From Rachycentron canadum (Eukaryota; Chordata; Actinopteri; Carangiformes; Rachycentridae), in the NCBI GenBank assembly GCA_038496675.1, contig CM076655.1, forward strand, positions 20,415,989 through 20,479,988: a stretch of DNA of 64,000 nt. The letters run 5' to 3'. Shown piece by piece: positions 25,479-37,416 of the stretch. The translations under genes and the position numbers were made by a program. The first letter of the stretch is position 1, and every line of letters begins with the position of its first letter. The notes under the pieces are model-generated. The model did not search any database and was not told the DNA's origin. It was given only the letters and a program-made list of their open reading frames with translations.

Positions 25479-27130
25479 AAATTGACCACAGAAAGAGATC
25501 AATACATTGAGCTTAGTTCCCTGAGAAATCAAAAAGCAACTTCACAGATACAGATTTGCAAAATTAAGAATTTAAGTACTGTCAAAAGAAGATGTGCTAG
25601 TAGTGGTCTCAGAGGGTGAGTAGCAGTTTCTAAAGCACTTGGACGGGGTACATGTGGGAAAATTATTTACTAATGAATCTAGATTTGAGATGTATGCCAG
25701 TGTTGTGGCCTTGCTAACCAAAAGGGAGACACACCATGGTTTAATGGTTACACATGGTGGAAATCAGTAAAGTGAGCTACATGGGGTGTGGATAGGTGAG
25801 AAATGTGAGTGTGGGAGTTATAACAGATGCAGAACTAAACATAAGAACTGAGCTAAGGTATCATAACCCAAACCCAAAAATGTGGCATGCCTGCAGAGAG
25901 GTGGTTAGTTCGCACTAGTGTATATAGTGCTGTATATATTCTCAAACATATTGGGCACCACAGGTGTTTCAGATCTACCAAATAGCCTCCTGATAGACAG
26001 AGACAGATCACTATGGGACAACCTCAGACAGTAACAGGCAGTAACAGAGAGGTGTTTGTATGGAAACTAGCAGGAGAGAGAATGACCTAAGTATATCAAA
26101 CCAATGTTTTGCCCATTTTGGAGTTATACACATGCACCCTGATCAAGGAGAAATACCAAGAAGACCCACTAGTTTGTAAACTGCCTTTTTGACAACTCGA
26201 GTTTGTAATTTGGCCTTTGCTGTCTTAGTTTTTTGAAAGTAGAAGAAACCACATTTGCATGACAAGGTGGATTTCACTCTATTCAGACTGTCAGGCAGGT
26301 CGCCGTTTCCAGCACATGCTATGTAAACATACCCTGCTTTATCATCTATGTTCGTTGACATGGGACCATAATTTTAAAAAAAGAGCCTCATGTTGTATTG
26401 AAGAATAATTGAAACTAGCGAGTTAGACCATAAACTTGTGAGTAAAAGATTTACTGAGGTAATAAATCAAGTGAGAAGTAGGGATATTTTCCCATAGACC
26501 CATAGACAGTGAGACTCCTTTTTACAACCAGTGGAGTCACACCCTGATTATCATTAGATCGAATGCAGGTTTAAGGCTCTTCAGCATTGGCTTCACATTT
26601 CAGGCCTGGAGACGACATCCATTTTCATATACAGTCTATGGTTCCAACCCATTCTTCAAAGATATGCTTCACCCTCTGGCTTGATCTTGTGTGGAGAAGA
26701 GCTCATGCTGCAGTGAAACAATGACTCCAGACACACCTCAAAGTTTTGAAAAAACTACTTCAAGACCAGAGAACACGAAACTCTCCTCCAAAGCCACCTG
26801 ACCTCAACCCCACTGAACATGTATGGGGGTCACTTGAAGACTGAGAAGGCCAAGCAGTCTGTGGCATCACAAGAAGCTTTTTGGAACATTGTCAAATCAT
26901 GCTGGGATAACATGGGTCATCAGATTTTGAACAAATTTGTGGAGTCCATGCCAGCTCAAGTGCCTGCTGTCACCAAAGCAAAAGGGAGACAAAGCAAATA
27001 CTAAGATAATCTAAAATTCACGCTCAAGTTTCAACTATTTACTCAAATTGTTCAGCTGATTATCATTTGCAATGAGAAAATTTTGCTTTATGTTCAAACA
27101 TATGCAAACCCACTGGACCCCACTGCATCA
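25479..27130 (+). mobile_element. Decayed Tc1-like DNA transposon, split by a later insertion
   Basis: Three transposase pieces occur in the right order on the plus strand. At 25479-25616 is the helix-turn-helix part (K-L-T-T-E-R-D-Q-Y ... S-L-R-N-Q-K-A-T-S ... S-T-V-K-R-R ... G-L-R-G). At 25657-25764 is the block normally F-T-D-E-S-K/R-F, here F-T-N-E-S-R-F, so a catalytic Asp has become Asn. At 26690-27003 is the C-terminal part with P-D-L-N-P-T-E-H-V-W and a tail ending E-S-M-P-A-Q-V ... A-K-G-R-Q-S-K-Y. In-frame stops and at least one frameshift (around 26840) show it is dead. The second and third pieces are about 0.9 kb apart instead of the usual 0.25 kb, because another repeat has inserted between them. 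Confidence 0.82.
26160..26648 (-). repeat. Dispersed teleost repeat inside the Tc1 relic
   Basis: Read on the minus strand this matches 37785-38375 block by block: GACTGTATATGAAAATGGA, CCAATGCTGAAGAGCC, AAACCTGCAT, TTTATGGTCT, CTAGTTTCAA, CTTCAATACAACA, TTATGGTCCCAT, AAAGCAGGGTATG, TGGTTTCTTCT, ACAGCAAAGGCCAA and AGTTTACAAAC. I know it as an abundant repeat of teleost genomes; its class is unclear. It interrupts the Tc1 transposase between the second and third recognisable blocks, so it is younger than the Tc1 insertion. Confidence 0.8.
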
Positions 27131-27809
27131 ACAAATATTTACCCATGACGTCCTCTGATCAGGATGACTCAGGTCCTACTGGCTTTTCACTGCCAGTTTG
27201 AGCTTGGTTGTAAACACATTTTACAACTTTGTCATCCTCTACAAAGTTGGTTCAATCTGCACCATGATTTTTTACCATCATATATTAGATCAAGACCATC
27301 AAATGCAGCAAGGTCATTTCAGTTTCATTTTCTATAAAGTTCTTCAGTACATGTGACATGTGGCATCTGTGCTTTAATTACATCTGTGCAAAGCTGAAAG
27401 CAAACATCCAGAAACAGGAAGTGAGCTATGTGTGTTGTGTCCAGTTAAAATCAATACTGACACACAAGATAAATATACCAATGTGCCCTACATGATGCAC
27501 CTTTGCTTGGACATCACCTCACAATCCATCTCCTGAGTTTCCCGTTCTGCAAACACTGCATACACCATTGCCCTTGAGCTATTGTTGGTGCTATGTAAGC
27601 CGCACTTCTAATGGAACTGGATGGGCAAGCAAGTCATCACTTCTCACATCAAACCTAATCAGGCATTCAAAATGGCCTCATCCCCTTGTGTAACCTGCAG
27701 CCCAACTCTGTGTACTGATTAATCTCACCCCACAACACTATTTGTCCAGTTCACCATCCTCCAGCTCCATCTCCACTGACTTCCACCCTTTTTAAAACAG
27801 AAAAAAAAC

Positions 27810-27862
27810 GTGTGTGTGTGTGTCTCAGCTGAATGTGTGTTAATGCGTGTGTGTGTGTGTGT
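27810..27862. repeat. Interrupted (GT)n tract
   Basis: Two GT runs separated by about 24 bases of other sequence. Confidence 0.9.
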
Positions 27863-29076
27863 ACGCACCATCTGCTCTGTTTGTGCACATCAGCAGTGGA
27901 TATTGCAGGGTGAGATGAGAGGTCCGGGAGCAGATGTGCTGGAGGAGCTGGTTGACATTGACTGAAATGGGAGCAGAGGTGAGCTCGCCAGAGGAGTTTA
28001 TCAGCATTTTACTGAACCCATTAACAAAAAGCAGCATTTGGGTATTCATATATTCATTTTTTTTTCTCATGTCCCAAAAAATATTACAACACCTCCAAAA
28101 TGATCCCCTGACCCCTTCCCTTGGGTTAAGCCTCACATATTTAGAGTGTGCTACATGAAAAACTATAGTGTGAAGGACTTTTTTATGCTGTGCAGAAAAA
28201 CAGTGTGATCTTGTTGGACCCAATCGCTCAATGTAAGAATCTGATGAAGAAAAATCTTTTTTTTATTGTGTCCATGCTAGATGGATGGACTTCTCAAACA
28301 GAAGAGGTCACTCTTATCACCCTGCTGTGAAAAGCATTGTGTCATCTCAGCCATAACCCCAACCCTCCCCTTCATGTGGACTTTGTCACTCTTCACACTA
28401 CGTCACCTATCTTCCTCTTTTGCTCCCATCATAATTCCCACAGCTGCAAGAGGTCGCTTAACAATAAAAGCAAATCTAGGTCATAATAAGCTGCCTGCAC
28501 AGACGACGTACGGATCATTTAATTTACAATTGCACGGTCTCAAACAAAGATGTTTAGGATCAGTTCAGCTTTTGTGTGTGAACGTTTTTTGTGTCATCAT
28601 GTTCATCAATACAAAAAACAACAGCAGCATATCTAGTCCAGCAGCATTATAGCAGCATGGCCACCATTGTCTGATTCAGAGAGTGGAATAGGCACTTCTA
28701 GATATTTTTATGATCAATAAAAAAATGTTTTATGTGTTTTTCACAATATTGTTTGTAAATCCTGAATCCAGTTTACACTATTAGCAGCAAAGTTAAAAAA
28801 AAAACAAAAAAAAACGTAGCTTCATCATTGTGGCATGATGAGAGTAGAGTTGTCATAAAGTGAGAAGGTACACTTTGGGTACAGGTTTGTTGACATGAGG
28901 TCAACTTTATGGCTTTCTAATGTTGGTCCCCTGGAGTCAATTCACAGACTGCTTTTAACACAGTAAAGGGATATCTACTAGTTTTTTAGGAGGCAGAGTT
29001 AATTTGGAGAATTGCAAGAATGACCAAGGTTCAAAATATCACTCCCCATTTAACAAGTAATATGAATAAGGCAGCA

Positions 29077-29105
29077 CATCATCATCATCATCATCATCGT
29101 CATCA
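29077..29105. repeat. (CAT)n microsatellite
   Basis: About nine CAT/ATC units with one CGT interruption. Confidence 0.93.
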
Positions 29106-29336
29106 GAAGTTGGCAGGGACAATGACCTTCTAACTGCAGTATATTATTCTGTGAAACTCCACTGTGAGTGAAAATAGGGTGAAACTTCAATTACCCTCCT
29201 GTCTGCAGAGTTTTTTAATTTTTTTTTTTTTTTTTGCTTTTGAGAAGAAGAGGGCTGAGCTGCAGGTGAAAATGTTTAATCAGCTTTCGCACTCACCACG
29301 AGATAAAGTTGTTCATGGAGGAAGGGGCAGAGCAGG

Positions 29337-29338
<2 letters not shown>

Positions 29339-29375
<37 letters not shown>

Positions 29376-29377
29376 TG
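29339..29377. repeat. (GT)n microsatellite
   Basis: About 19 GT units with one A interruption near 29369. Confidence 0.96.
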
Positions 29378-30169
29378 CTATTATAAGTCAGTACGGCCTT
29401 CCCATTGGAGCCAACAATAAGGCTTTTCTGCAGGCCGATGTTATCAAGCAGCGGTGGGTTTCCCCTCATCTAACTCATTGTGGAGCTCTGTCAGCAACCG
29501 CACAATCGTAGTCTCTGCTGTGTACACTGTGTGTTATAACTGATACGCTTCTGTTCAAGTGTAATAACAGCATTTTTGACGTGGTTGTGGTGTATTCATG
29601 TGGCACAAAGCAAAATCCATCAAAAGGTTCAAATGAAATGATTAATGAAATGATTCATTTTTAAATTAGAGCATCTACAGTCAGAGAAAGGCTTAATCTA
29701 GTCTAACACTTTGTTCAAACATTCAACAACAATACAGTGAAAAATATATCACAGAGGAGGCAGAGACATTTATTTCCCCACTGACAGTAGCCCCAATACA
29801 TACCGGAACTTGATGCAGCCATAATAACATCAAAGACAAACCTTGCTCTCCTTCATTGATATTGTAACCACTATTGCTCTCTCATTTAAAACTCAGGTCT
29901 GACAATAAATAGGCCTAAATTCAAATACACTCAAGTAAATGAGTCCTGGTAATTCTAGGAAGACAATTAAAACAAGAATATATGTGTTAAAAGTGTTTTG
30001 AATTTTGCAAATATAGATTATTTTCAATAGTGCAAGTTAGAGGTGGGATTTTCTTCAAACCTATTGAATAGTTTTGACAATGTTACTGAATAAATTAGTT
30101 ATACAAATGGATCATTCATAAATTTGCAGAATAAACATTATGTGGGGCTATTTTTAAGTTTTCTCTGCC

Positions 30170-30291
30170 ACCAAGTACGGTTTCCTGTTGGCAGCAGGTG
30201 GAAGAGTTTCAGCCACCGCATTTGCCAGACAAGAGGTTATAATATGCCCTTTGAGTGAGCAGCGCTACATCAGGCCATACTGGAGGCTACG
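30170..30291 (+). promoter_or_regulatory. Possible alternative promoter and first exon
   Basis: A TATA-like TTATAATATG at 30238-30247 is followed about 45 bases later by a strong donor, CTACG/GTGAGTTGA (donor at 30292). Downstream are GCTAGC/GTTAGC-type words (30335-30355) of the kind common around teleost promoters. No ATG frame is plausible, so this would be untranslated. Weak evidence overall. Confidence 0.22.
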
Positions 30292-30299
30292 GTGAGTTG

Positions 30300-33200
30300 A
30301 TGTTAGATATTGAAGAGGCAAGCCATCAGCTAGCTGGTTAGCGTGCTAGCTTTAGTAGAAAAAGAGATACAGAGACTGTTAACACTGGGTTTGCGTTTCA
30401 CCACTGGAGACATCTCATGTTAGAAAATCATTGGCTAACACATTAGCTGTAGCAATTTTAAAAGTTAGTGATATCTATCTTTTACTACTACTAAAAAATG
30501 CTGCTAAACAATGCAGCAATATTTTCCAACCAAATCTTACAACATACACACATGTTGCTGCCGAAAGATTAACTTAAGAAGTGACGCTACTTTTTAACTG
30601 TCATGATCTAATCAGAGCAAAGAGTGTCATGTTATTTATTATTCTCAGTCACATAATGAGCCAAATCCATCATGGAAGACTTAAAAACTAACAATTGGCC
30701 TATATGCTGATGCTCACAAGCATTTTATTAACCTGGAACAGAGTCTAAATGTGATGCTGCTGTGACACTGTCTCACAGAGACGCCTTATTTGTAATACAT
30801 TTTGAACAAACATTGAAGTCAGTTAATTAAGCATAAATCAATATAATTATATGCATGTAAATGCCAAGATTCAGATCATCAATTCCGCGAGGATTGTTTT
30901 TCTAAATTCATTTTTGGAAATGGCAGACTGGGAGCCTTTTGTAGAGAAAACGTCTGGCAAGGTTTCAGCAGATGAACCAATTTGTAGGAAAAAAAATTAA
31001 GTTAAATATAGGCAAGATGTCCCAGTTACTGAGAAATATATCCAGGCTTCAAGACCAAATTATAAAACATTGAACATTTGACAATTACAGCATTACATAA
31101 ATACTACGGTTGTTATAGAGACATCATGATGAATCACCAGCAGATGAATTGTCTCTTTGCTGTCTAAATTGGCTCAGTTAGACTGAAGAACAGATGCCTG
31201 CTTCAAGCTAAACAACAACATTCAGCTGCAACCTGTGGTGTGAAGAATAAGACAGCGTAAAAACAAGATTCAATATATGTAACATGAGCTTAATTTGCTC
31301 CAAAGTCAAAGTCTCACATTAGGGGCTAGTTTGTCTGTCAATTGTACGGTTTCCACTGCAAATAATAGCTACACCGTGAATTTATTAAATGATTAGGAGA
31401 TGATGATGTTCCCTTTGACCTGTGTTTGTTTGCTAGCAGCTGTTCGGTCATGGTCTCTGATTTACATATATACATTTTTAGGAAGAAAATCTTGAGGGAA
31501 AGGGATGAAATACTCTTTGTCATCTCTCAGATCTGTGTAAAAAGAAAAAAAAAATCAGTGAGGTTTTCTCTTAATGTTCAAACCTTTCTGAAAATCTTCG
31601 CCTGCTTTTAAATATTCGTCAAAGTAACTTTTGGAATATTAAGATGACATTATGCTTTCATGCATAATTTCTCATGTTCATCCTAAATTCTTCAAGAATC
31701 TCGATGACATGTCAATTGCTGAATAAGTTCAGCATCAGGGCATTAAGAAGCCACCTTTTAAAGTCTTTATTTCATGGAGGTGCTGAGTTACATTTTTCAT
31801 TCATGAATCATTTCTTTCCAGTGAATATCCTGCTAATATCTTCCACCTTTTTCAAAATGCACCAACCACTTCCTGTCCCCTCTCCTCTCGTGACATCACA
31901 AAGCCTAAGACCCCCTCAATAGCAGCCATGCGTTGGATTCACCTCTGGTGTGCCATAGGGGATTATGGTTAATGGAGTTATCCAATACAGATGCAGAATT
32001 AGCCTTTGCTGATCTTCCTGTGTGGTTTGAGCTCAGGTTCATTTAGTGCCTGCAGTTGGAAGCAATAAAAAGAGATGAGATTTGGAAGTGGGAGGATTTC
32101 TCCAGTCTGGTAACTGAATGAAAAGGCCCGTTTTATGTTTTAGCTATTCATGCTAACAATGAGCGTCTGGATTATTTTGTGTGGCAGAGGAACAGACAGA
32201 AAAAATATTCAAAGGCATATTGGTGCTTGGTGTAAAGACATTTATTATAAGTTGGCGGATCCTTGAATACCTGTGTGGTCAAAAACAATCATTAAGTATT
32301 TTCCTCGTCCTTTGAAACCGCTGATACGAAACTGTTCTGTGACTATAGTGAGAACTAAAAATTAATAAAATAATCTGTGCTTAAAAATTGTTTTTACTAG
32401 GTATAATTAATATTATTAGCTACCTATCCAACAGAAAATGAGTTGCCTTAATTCAACAGTCTTCAATCTTTTTCTGTTTCGAGAAGGCCACATCAGTACT
32501 TGCTGTCTTTTTTCAATTATTTTCTCATTTCATATTCTTACACGCTGCAGGCAATATGTAATATAGATCTTTGATACAAGACTCCTACCATTGACCGTGT
32601 CAAGCACCATTTTTGTTGTTGTTCTTGTTGCTTTTGCTGAGCTGAGCTTTCCAGACAGACTTTCTCCCAGGCTATGTCTGCACCCAACTTCCTCCACCAA
32701 TCAAATCCTTTATAGTTATAGATGGCTAAAGTCATAGGTTAATGTAGTTGAGATTATAGTTTGTCGGTCCAAATGTGCAGGATTTGTACACAGCCTGAGA
32801 GGAAAGTCTGTCTTTCTTGCCCAAGGCTATAAGGTCTCCTGAGCTGTGAATCCATACAGCTCTGAACCATAAATAGCAGCAGCTAGCCAGCTCTGTCCAC
32901 ACCTGAACTGATATGTTGGTGCCAGCTGATGGCTGAATATTTACTTCAAAATTCCCATAGTAGATTAATGTAAGATCCTGTTGATTCGAGGAATCACAAC
33001 ACATCCAAAGTGTGTGACTTTAACCCTGGAGTTGGCTGTTTGCATGAAACGTTGTTGTTTAATCACCTTTTCTTAAAACTAACCAAGTAACTCCTTAATC
33101 TCTAAACACAACACAAAACACTAAGATAAAAACTTTTAGGAAGTTTATTAATTGACCAGTCAGCTCATACAAATAATAGAACACAAGCTCGTTTCAGTCG

Positions 33201-33750
33201 TGTGGGTTTGTTTGTGTTATGATCTGCTAAAAGGGGTCAGCCTCATTGTAGTGATGTACGATGTTGTTGTTCTCTTCGTGGTGTAGGTGTGGAGCCTCGG
33301 CTCAATCAGTGATATTGGAAACAGGTGTGCATCATTAGCTCCTCTAAGCAGTGACCGATGGGCTACTGCCAAGTGGTCAAAGAGGGCTAATATTGATCTG
33401 CAGTAAATGGCATTCTGTTCAACTTGGTGCGTTCATGGGCGTGCATGTGTGTCCATAGGTAAACAGTGATTTCAGCAGTAAATCTGTATTATTTTGAATC
33501 CTTAGCACCTGTCTGGATCAGCCTGTTCTCACCAGAGGTTGCAGGTAAGACACCAGCTTCAGCTGGAGGAGTGGGTGGCAGCTTGCTGTGAGGTTCATTT
33601 TCCCTCCTTCAGTTTTAATTTGTTTTTGCCAAACATCCAGGGGTTTGAATTTGCATCTGTTTCATTAATATTTTTTTTTTCAATAAACAACGTTTATTAT
33701 ACGTTTTTATGCTCTTGCCTGAGGAGCTCCTTTTTACTGCACAACTGTAT
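30300..33750. other. Non-coding stretch, no gene seen
   Basis: AT-rich DNA without recognisable coding or repeat homology. A 39-nt segment (33506-33544) flanked by TTAG and GTAAGA is open in all frames but too short to judge. Confidence 0.45.
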
Positions 33751-33757
33751 TGTAGTT

Positions 33758-33804
33758 CATCCATCCATCCATCCATCCATCCATCCATCCATCCATCCAT
33801 CCAT
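33758..33804. repeat. (CCAT)n microsatellite running into the gap
   Basis: About 12 uninterrupted CCAT units end exactly where the N run begins. The repeat probably continues in the missing sequence. The Ser-Ile-His-Pro and Met-Asp-Gly-Trp frames over it are artefacts. Confidence 0.97.
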
Positions 33805-34204
33805 NNNNNNNNNNNNNNNNNNNNNNNNNNNNNNNNNNNNNNNNNNNNNNNNNNNNNNNNNNNNNNNNNNNNNNNNNNNNNNNNNNNNNNNNNNNNNNNN
33901 NNNNNNNNNNNNNNNNNNNNNNNNNNNNNNNNNNNNNNNNNNNNNNNNNNNNNNNNNNNNNNNNNNNNNNNNNNNNNNNNNNNNNNNNNNNNNNNNNNNN
34001 NNNNNNNNNNNNNNNNNNNNNNNNNNNNNNNNNNNNNNNNNNNNNNNNNNNNNNNNNNNNNNNNNNNNNNNNNNNNNNNNNNNNNNNNNNNNNNNNNNNN
34101 NNNNNNNNNNNNNNNNNNNNNNNNNNNNNNNNNNNNNNNNNNNNNNNNNNNNNNNNNNNNNNNNNNNNNNNNNNNNNNNNNNNNNNNNNNNNNNNNNNNN
34201 NNNN
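33805..34204. other. Assembly gap (400 N)
   Basis: Exactly 400 N. The round number suggests a gap of estimated or arbitrary size. Any open frame crossing it is meaningless. Confidence 0.99.
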
Positions 34205-36270
34205 TAGTTCCTCAGAGGCCCGGTTCTGAGCTTTAATTGAATCTCATTCTCTCTTGGAAGCGTCGCAGTGATAGTGGAAATCTGATCTTTGACTTGGCGT
34301 CCCTCCATGGCAGGTGGAAAGCAAAGGAACTGCTGGCTCACCAGCTGTCATAAAGTTAGCACTGGGATTTTAATGTGTGGGCTTTGAGGTTTTTCTGTAA
34401 CTCCGTCTCTGATTATGGCATTTTTTCTTATTTATTTACAGGATGTCTAATTTCCAATGAAGATGAATCATGGTCAGGATAATAAATTTCTCGAGGGCAT
34501 CAGCAACTCGACAGCAAAATAAATAAAAGTAAAAGCATCTCGAATAGATATAAAAACTACCACGTTGTGTAAACAGGTGTGAAAACTCAAAGTCCCTGCA
34601 ATGTAGAGGAAATCAAGTGCTGCTACTCTCTCTATATTTGAAATAATATATGAATAGAAATGTGGCTTAATGTCTCCAGAAGGTTAAAAACAAGCCAAAG
34701 GAGTGAGGAGAAAGTGTTGATTATGAGAGTGAAGGCAGCTTTTGTTATGGAAGAGAAGAGAGAGAAAACGTGTTTTAAAAAGATGATGAAACAAGAGTTC
34801 ACCACAGAGGAGAAAGAGAGCAGGGCCATTCAGTATTTACCATGTGTGGAGTGGGTGGTGGGGCCTAATGGCATTGCATTAAAGACCTCCTGTAAAAAGG
34901 CACTTGTTAAATGAACTGCTTCACTTTTAATTATAGACGATTCACTCAAGAAATCTTTGGCAGAGCACTTTAGAGCATCACTACCACAGAGATAAGAAAA
35001 GGATCTGAACAAAGCCACTGCTGAAATCTATTGCTGTAGACTTCTCTTGATTTTATTTTTTGGAGAAAGAATAAAATCCATTGGAAAAATGTATCTCTTG
35101 ATGAGAACGTTAAAGTGCAAACTAGTGAACATGACACACGAATGACTGCACCTCATATACAGTGCACAGGAAGACACAGTAGGAGCACAACAAAGCCCCA
35201 CCAATAGATACTTGAACAGATACAAATTGAATTGACTGACCACAGGAGAATTTCTCACCACTGCTGCTATTAGAAGAGAGTGAGGCAGGAGACAAAAATC
35301 TCAGCATATCAACAGATAAAAATGAATCATGTATTTAGCTTTGTTAAAGTGAAATACCTTCTTGAGAAAGTCATGTTCTTGGAAAGAGGAGAAAGATGCT
35401 AACTTTTTGTATTGGATCAACATTTTTAGAGGTGTTTCCTTTAGTATAAAGGAAAATTCATCTGACAGTCTGTGATTTTATGTCCACAGCTCACCACCAT
35501 TCCTCTCAATTTGTCTTACAGTTGTGGTTTGATTTTAATGGCATATTCCACCTGGTTTAATGTTGCTTACCTTTCCCCTGGGGACCTGAGTTCTAACACT
35601 GACTTATATCATTAATTTATTTTAAATTAATATTAATGAGTTAGTGACTGATTATCACTATAGAAATAAGTTAATTTTATTAATTATATTAATAAGTTAC
35701 ATTAAGTTACATTAAACCTGCATTTTTGTGTTCACTTTGCAGGAACTAACTGTAAATACATCACTGACATGTTATCACCTTTTTTAATTTGATATGTCAG
35801 ATGTGTCACTCATCCAGCAGATGCAGAACATGAGCATCAATTTGCAACTGTTGGTGTGTCTTATATTCACTTCACTTTTAGTTATGCTCTGATTTTGACT
35901 GAACATACCTTTAAACTGCTACTGAAAACTAATGGTGATGAGACCAGAGCAAAAATCCAGACAGGATCTCAACAGGAGGTCAAGAGTAAAATATATTGTT
36001 TCCCCTATCAAAGTAACATACATTAACCTTACATGCATAATTTCAAAGCAAAATAACAAAAAACAAAAATATCTCACCTATCTTTGAGTAAAAAAAGAAG
36101 ATGCATTGGAAATGGTTTAGATATAATTGCTGTACCAATGTGCAATTTGGTGACAAAGGAAAGTAATAAATCCTAAAAAAAAAACCTGAATAAACGAGTA
36201 GAGAGACATAATGAATACAGATGATTCCACACAGGTGCACTGCGTGGTACAGTTAATCAGACTGACAGAA
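34205..36270. other. Non-coding stretch, no gene seen
   Basis: AT-rich DNA with no supported exon or recognisable repeat. Confidence 0.45.
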
Positions 36271-36275
36271 CCCAT

Positions 36276-36780
36276 GCCAACATTTTGCTGTCATGGTTTG
36301 GGTCCACTTCGTTAAGGTTTGTCTGGGAACCTGAGTGCAGAACGCAGAAACAGGAGGAGGCGAGTTTCAGCCGAGGATTATTTATTAACAGGTTGGTAGT
36401 AGAGAAGGGGGATGAGCTGAATAGGCTGGATGGCTGGAGGGGAACTGGGACTGAGAGATGAGGAGCAACGGTAGATGTCAGAATGGAAGCTTGAGCTTGA
36501 GAGCAGAGCTGAGCAGGCTGGGGTTTTTGATGAGCCAGGCAGAGTGGGTCCAGAAAATGAGAAGCCATTGACAACTGCTGAATAACGGTGACCAAGTGTA
36601 TAACAGAGTAATGGAACCAGGTATTTAAGGCAGAGGAGGACGATGATGGTGAGCACCTGTTGTCCTTACCTCCCATAGACCGGACTCCACTCCTTCAGTC
36701 AAGCACACACAAGACAGGACCCTGAATAGAGGGAGAGTAGCTGCCAGTGAGGAGGGAGTGGAGGCACAAGTGGAGGGCCA
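36276..36780. repeat. Probable interspersed repeat
   Basis: Purine-rich text including GGATTATTTATTAACAGG, AACCAGGTATTTAAGGCAG and GGTGAGCACCTGTTG has the style of teleost retroelement-derived repeats with a primer-like purine tract. I cannot assign a family. A 139-codon minus-strand frame over it (36257-36676) is probably not a host gene. Confidence 0.4.
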
Positions 36781-37014
36781 GGCACACAAATCAATATAAA
36801 GTTCTGAGTGATCACATTCATCCTTTGATGAGGCACTTCTGTCCTGATTGGTTAACAATGTCCTCATCAATACTTTTAGTCATACAGTGGCAAATAAATA
36901 TTTCCTATGTAAAGGTATAAAGACGCCATGACATCCTGTGTATGGGTTGTAATCATAGGCTGTAGGTTGAAATCTGCTTCTTTCATATTCTTTGATTTAA
37001 TGTCAGAGTATGGT

Positions 37015-37416
37015 GCGTGCACGTGCATGCATGTGCGCGCGCACGTTGGTACAGGTACACATAGGGACCGCGCATGCGTGGGTTGTCAAGGAGCAGTATT
37101 TACGTTCAGGTGAGAGCAACAACATCAAGAAGCCACTTCTTTTTATTTTTTTTTTTTAATTATTATTATTGTTAACCTAAAACGACCTGGATAAGACCAG
37201 AGCACAGGCAGCTCAAATCCCGGTCAATGTCCTGGAAGTAGCCAGAAAGTTTTACCGGCTCCTTCAGTGTCTTTCACGCGGCGCGTCCAAGTCCAAGGCT
37301 GGATTTCTTTACCAGTCCGACCGTGGAGCCGATACCGGCCTGGATTTACCGAGATGGGGGGGGGGGGGGGGCTTTACAGGCGGCCAGGGGCCTCAGGTTG
37401 ACTCACTACTCCGTGT
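37015..37416 (+). promoter_or_regulatory. CpG-rich promoter with first exon and splice donor
   Basis: This is the strongest CpG cluster in the window. It has a long alternating purine-pyrimidine tract (37016-37045, GCGCGCGCACGT core), then an NRF1-like site CGCGCATGCGTG (37069-37080), then transcribed-looking GC-rich sequence ending at a near-consensus donor, GTGT/GTAAGTAG (exon end 37416). A second possible donor, TTCAG/GTGAGA, lies at 37110. NRF1 sites are typical of TATA-less housekeeping promoters. An ATG in good context (GAGATGG) at 37354 starts a frame that runs into a 15-G tract, so the true N-terminus cannot be read. GCTAAC/GCTAGC words at 37480-37565 fit a teleost first intron. Confidence 0.6.
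37354..37416 (+). CDS. Possible start of coding in first exon, frame uncertain
   Basis: ATG at 37354-37356 has G at -3 and G at +4. It is followed by 15 G (37357-37371). As written the frame gives Met, five Gly and then stops at a TGA after L-Y-R-R-P-G-A-S-G. With one G fewer it stays open to the donor, reading F-T-G-G-Q-G-P-Q-V-D-S-L-L-R after the Gly run. With two fewer it is also open. Homopolymer length is a common assembly error, so an N-terminal poly-Gly protein and a purely untranslated exon are both possible. No family recognised. Confidence 0.25.

Larger units (their letters stand above)
27135..30170. other. Non-coding stretch, no gene seen
   Basis: Contains GT and CAT microsatellites. 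The patch 27870-27975 is moderately GC-rich and open on both strands, with a good minus-strand acceptor near 27970, but no reading is convincing. Confidence 0.45.

Noticed and set aside
33506..33544. 39-nt segment flanked by TTAG and GTAAGA
   Set aside because: Open in all three frames and too short to distinguish from chance.
33539..34341. Long open frames of 175-222 codons on both strands
   Set aside because: They consist mostly of the 400-N gap and the CCAT repeat.
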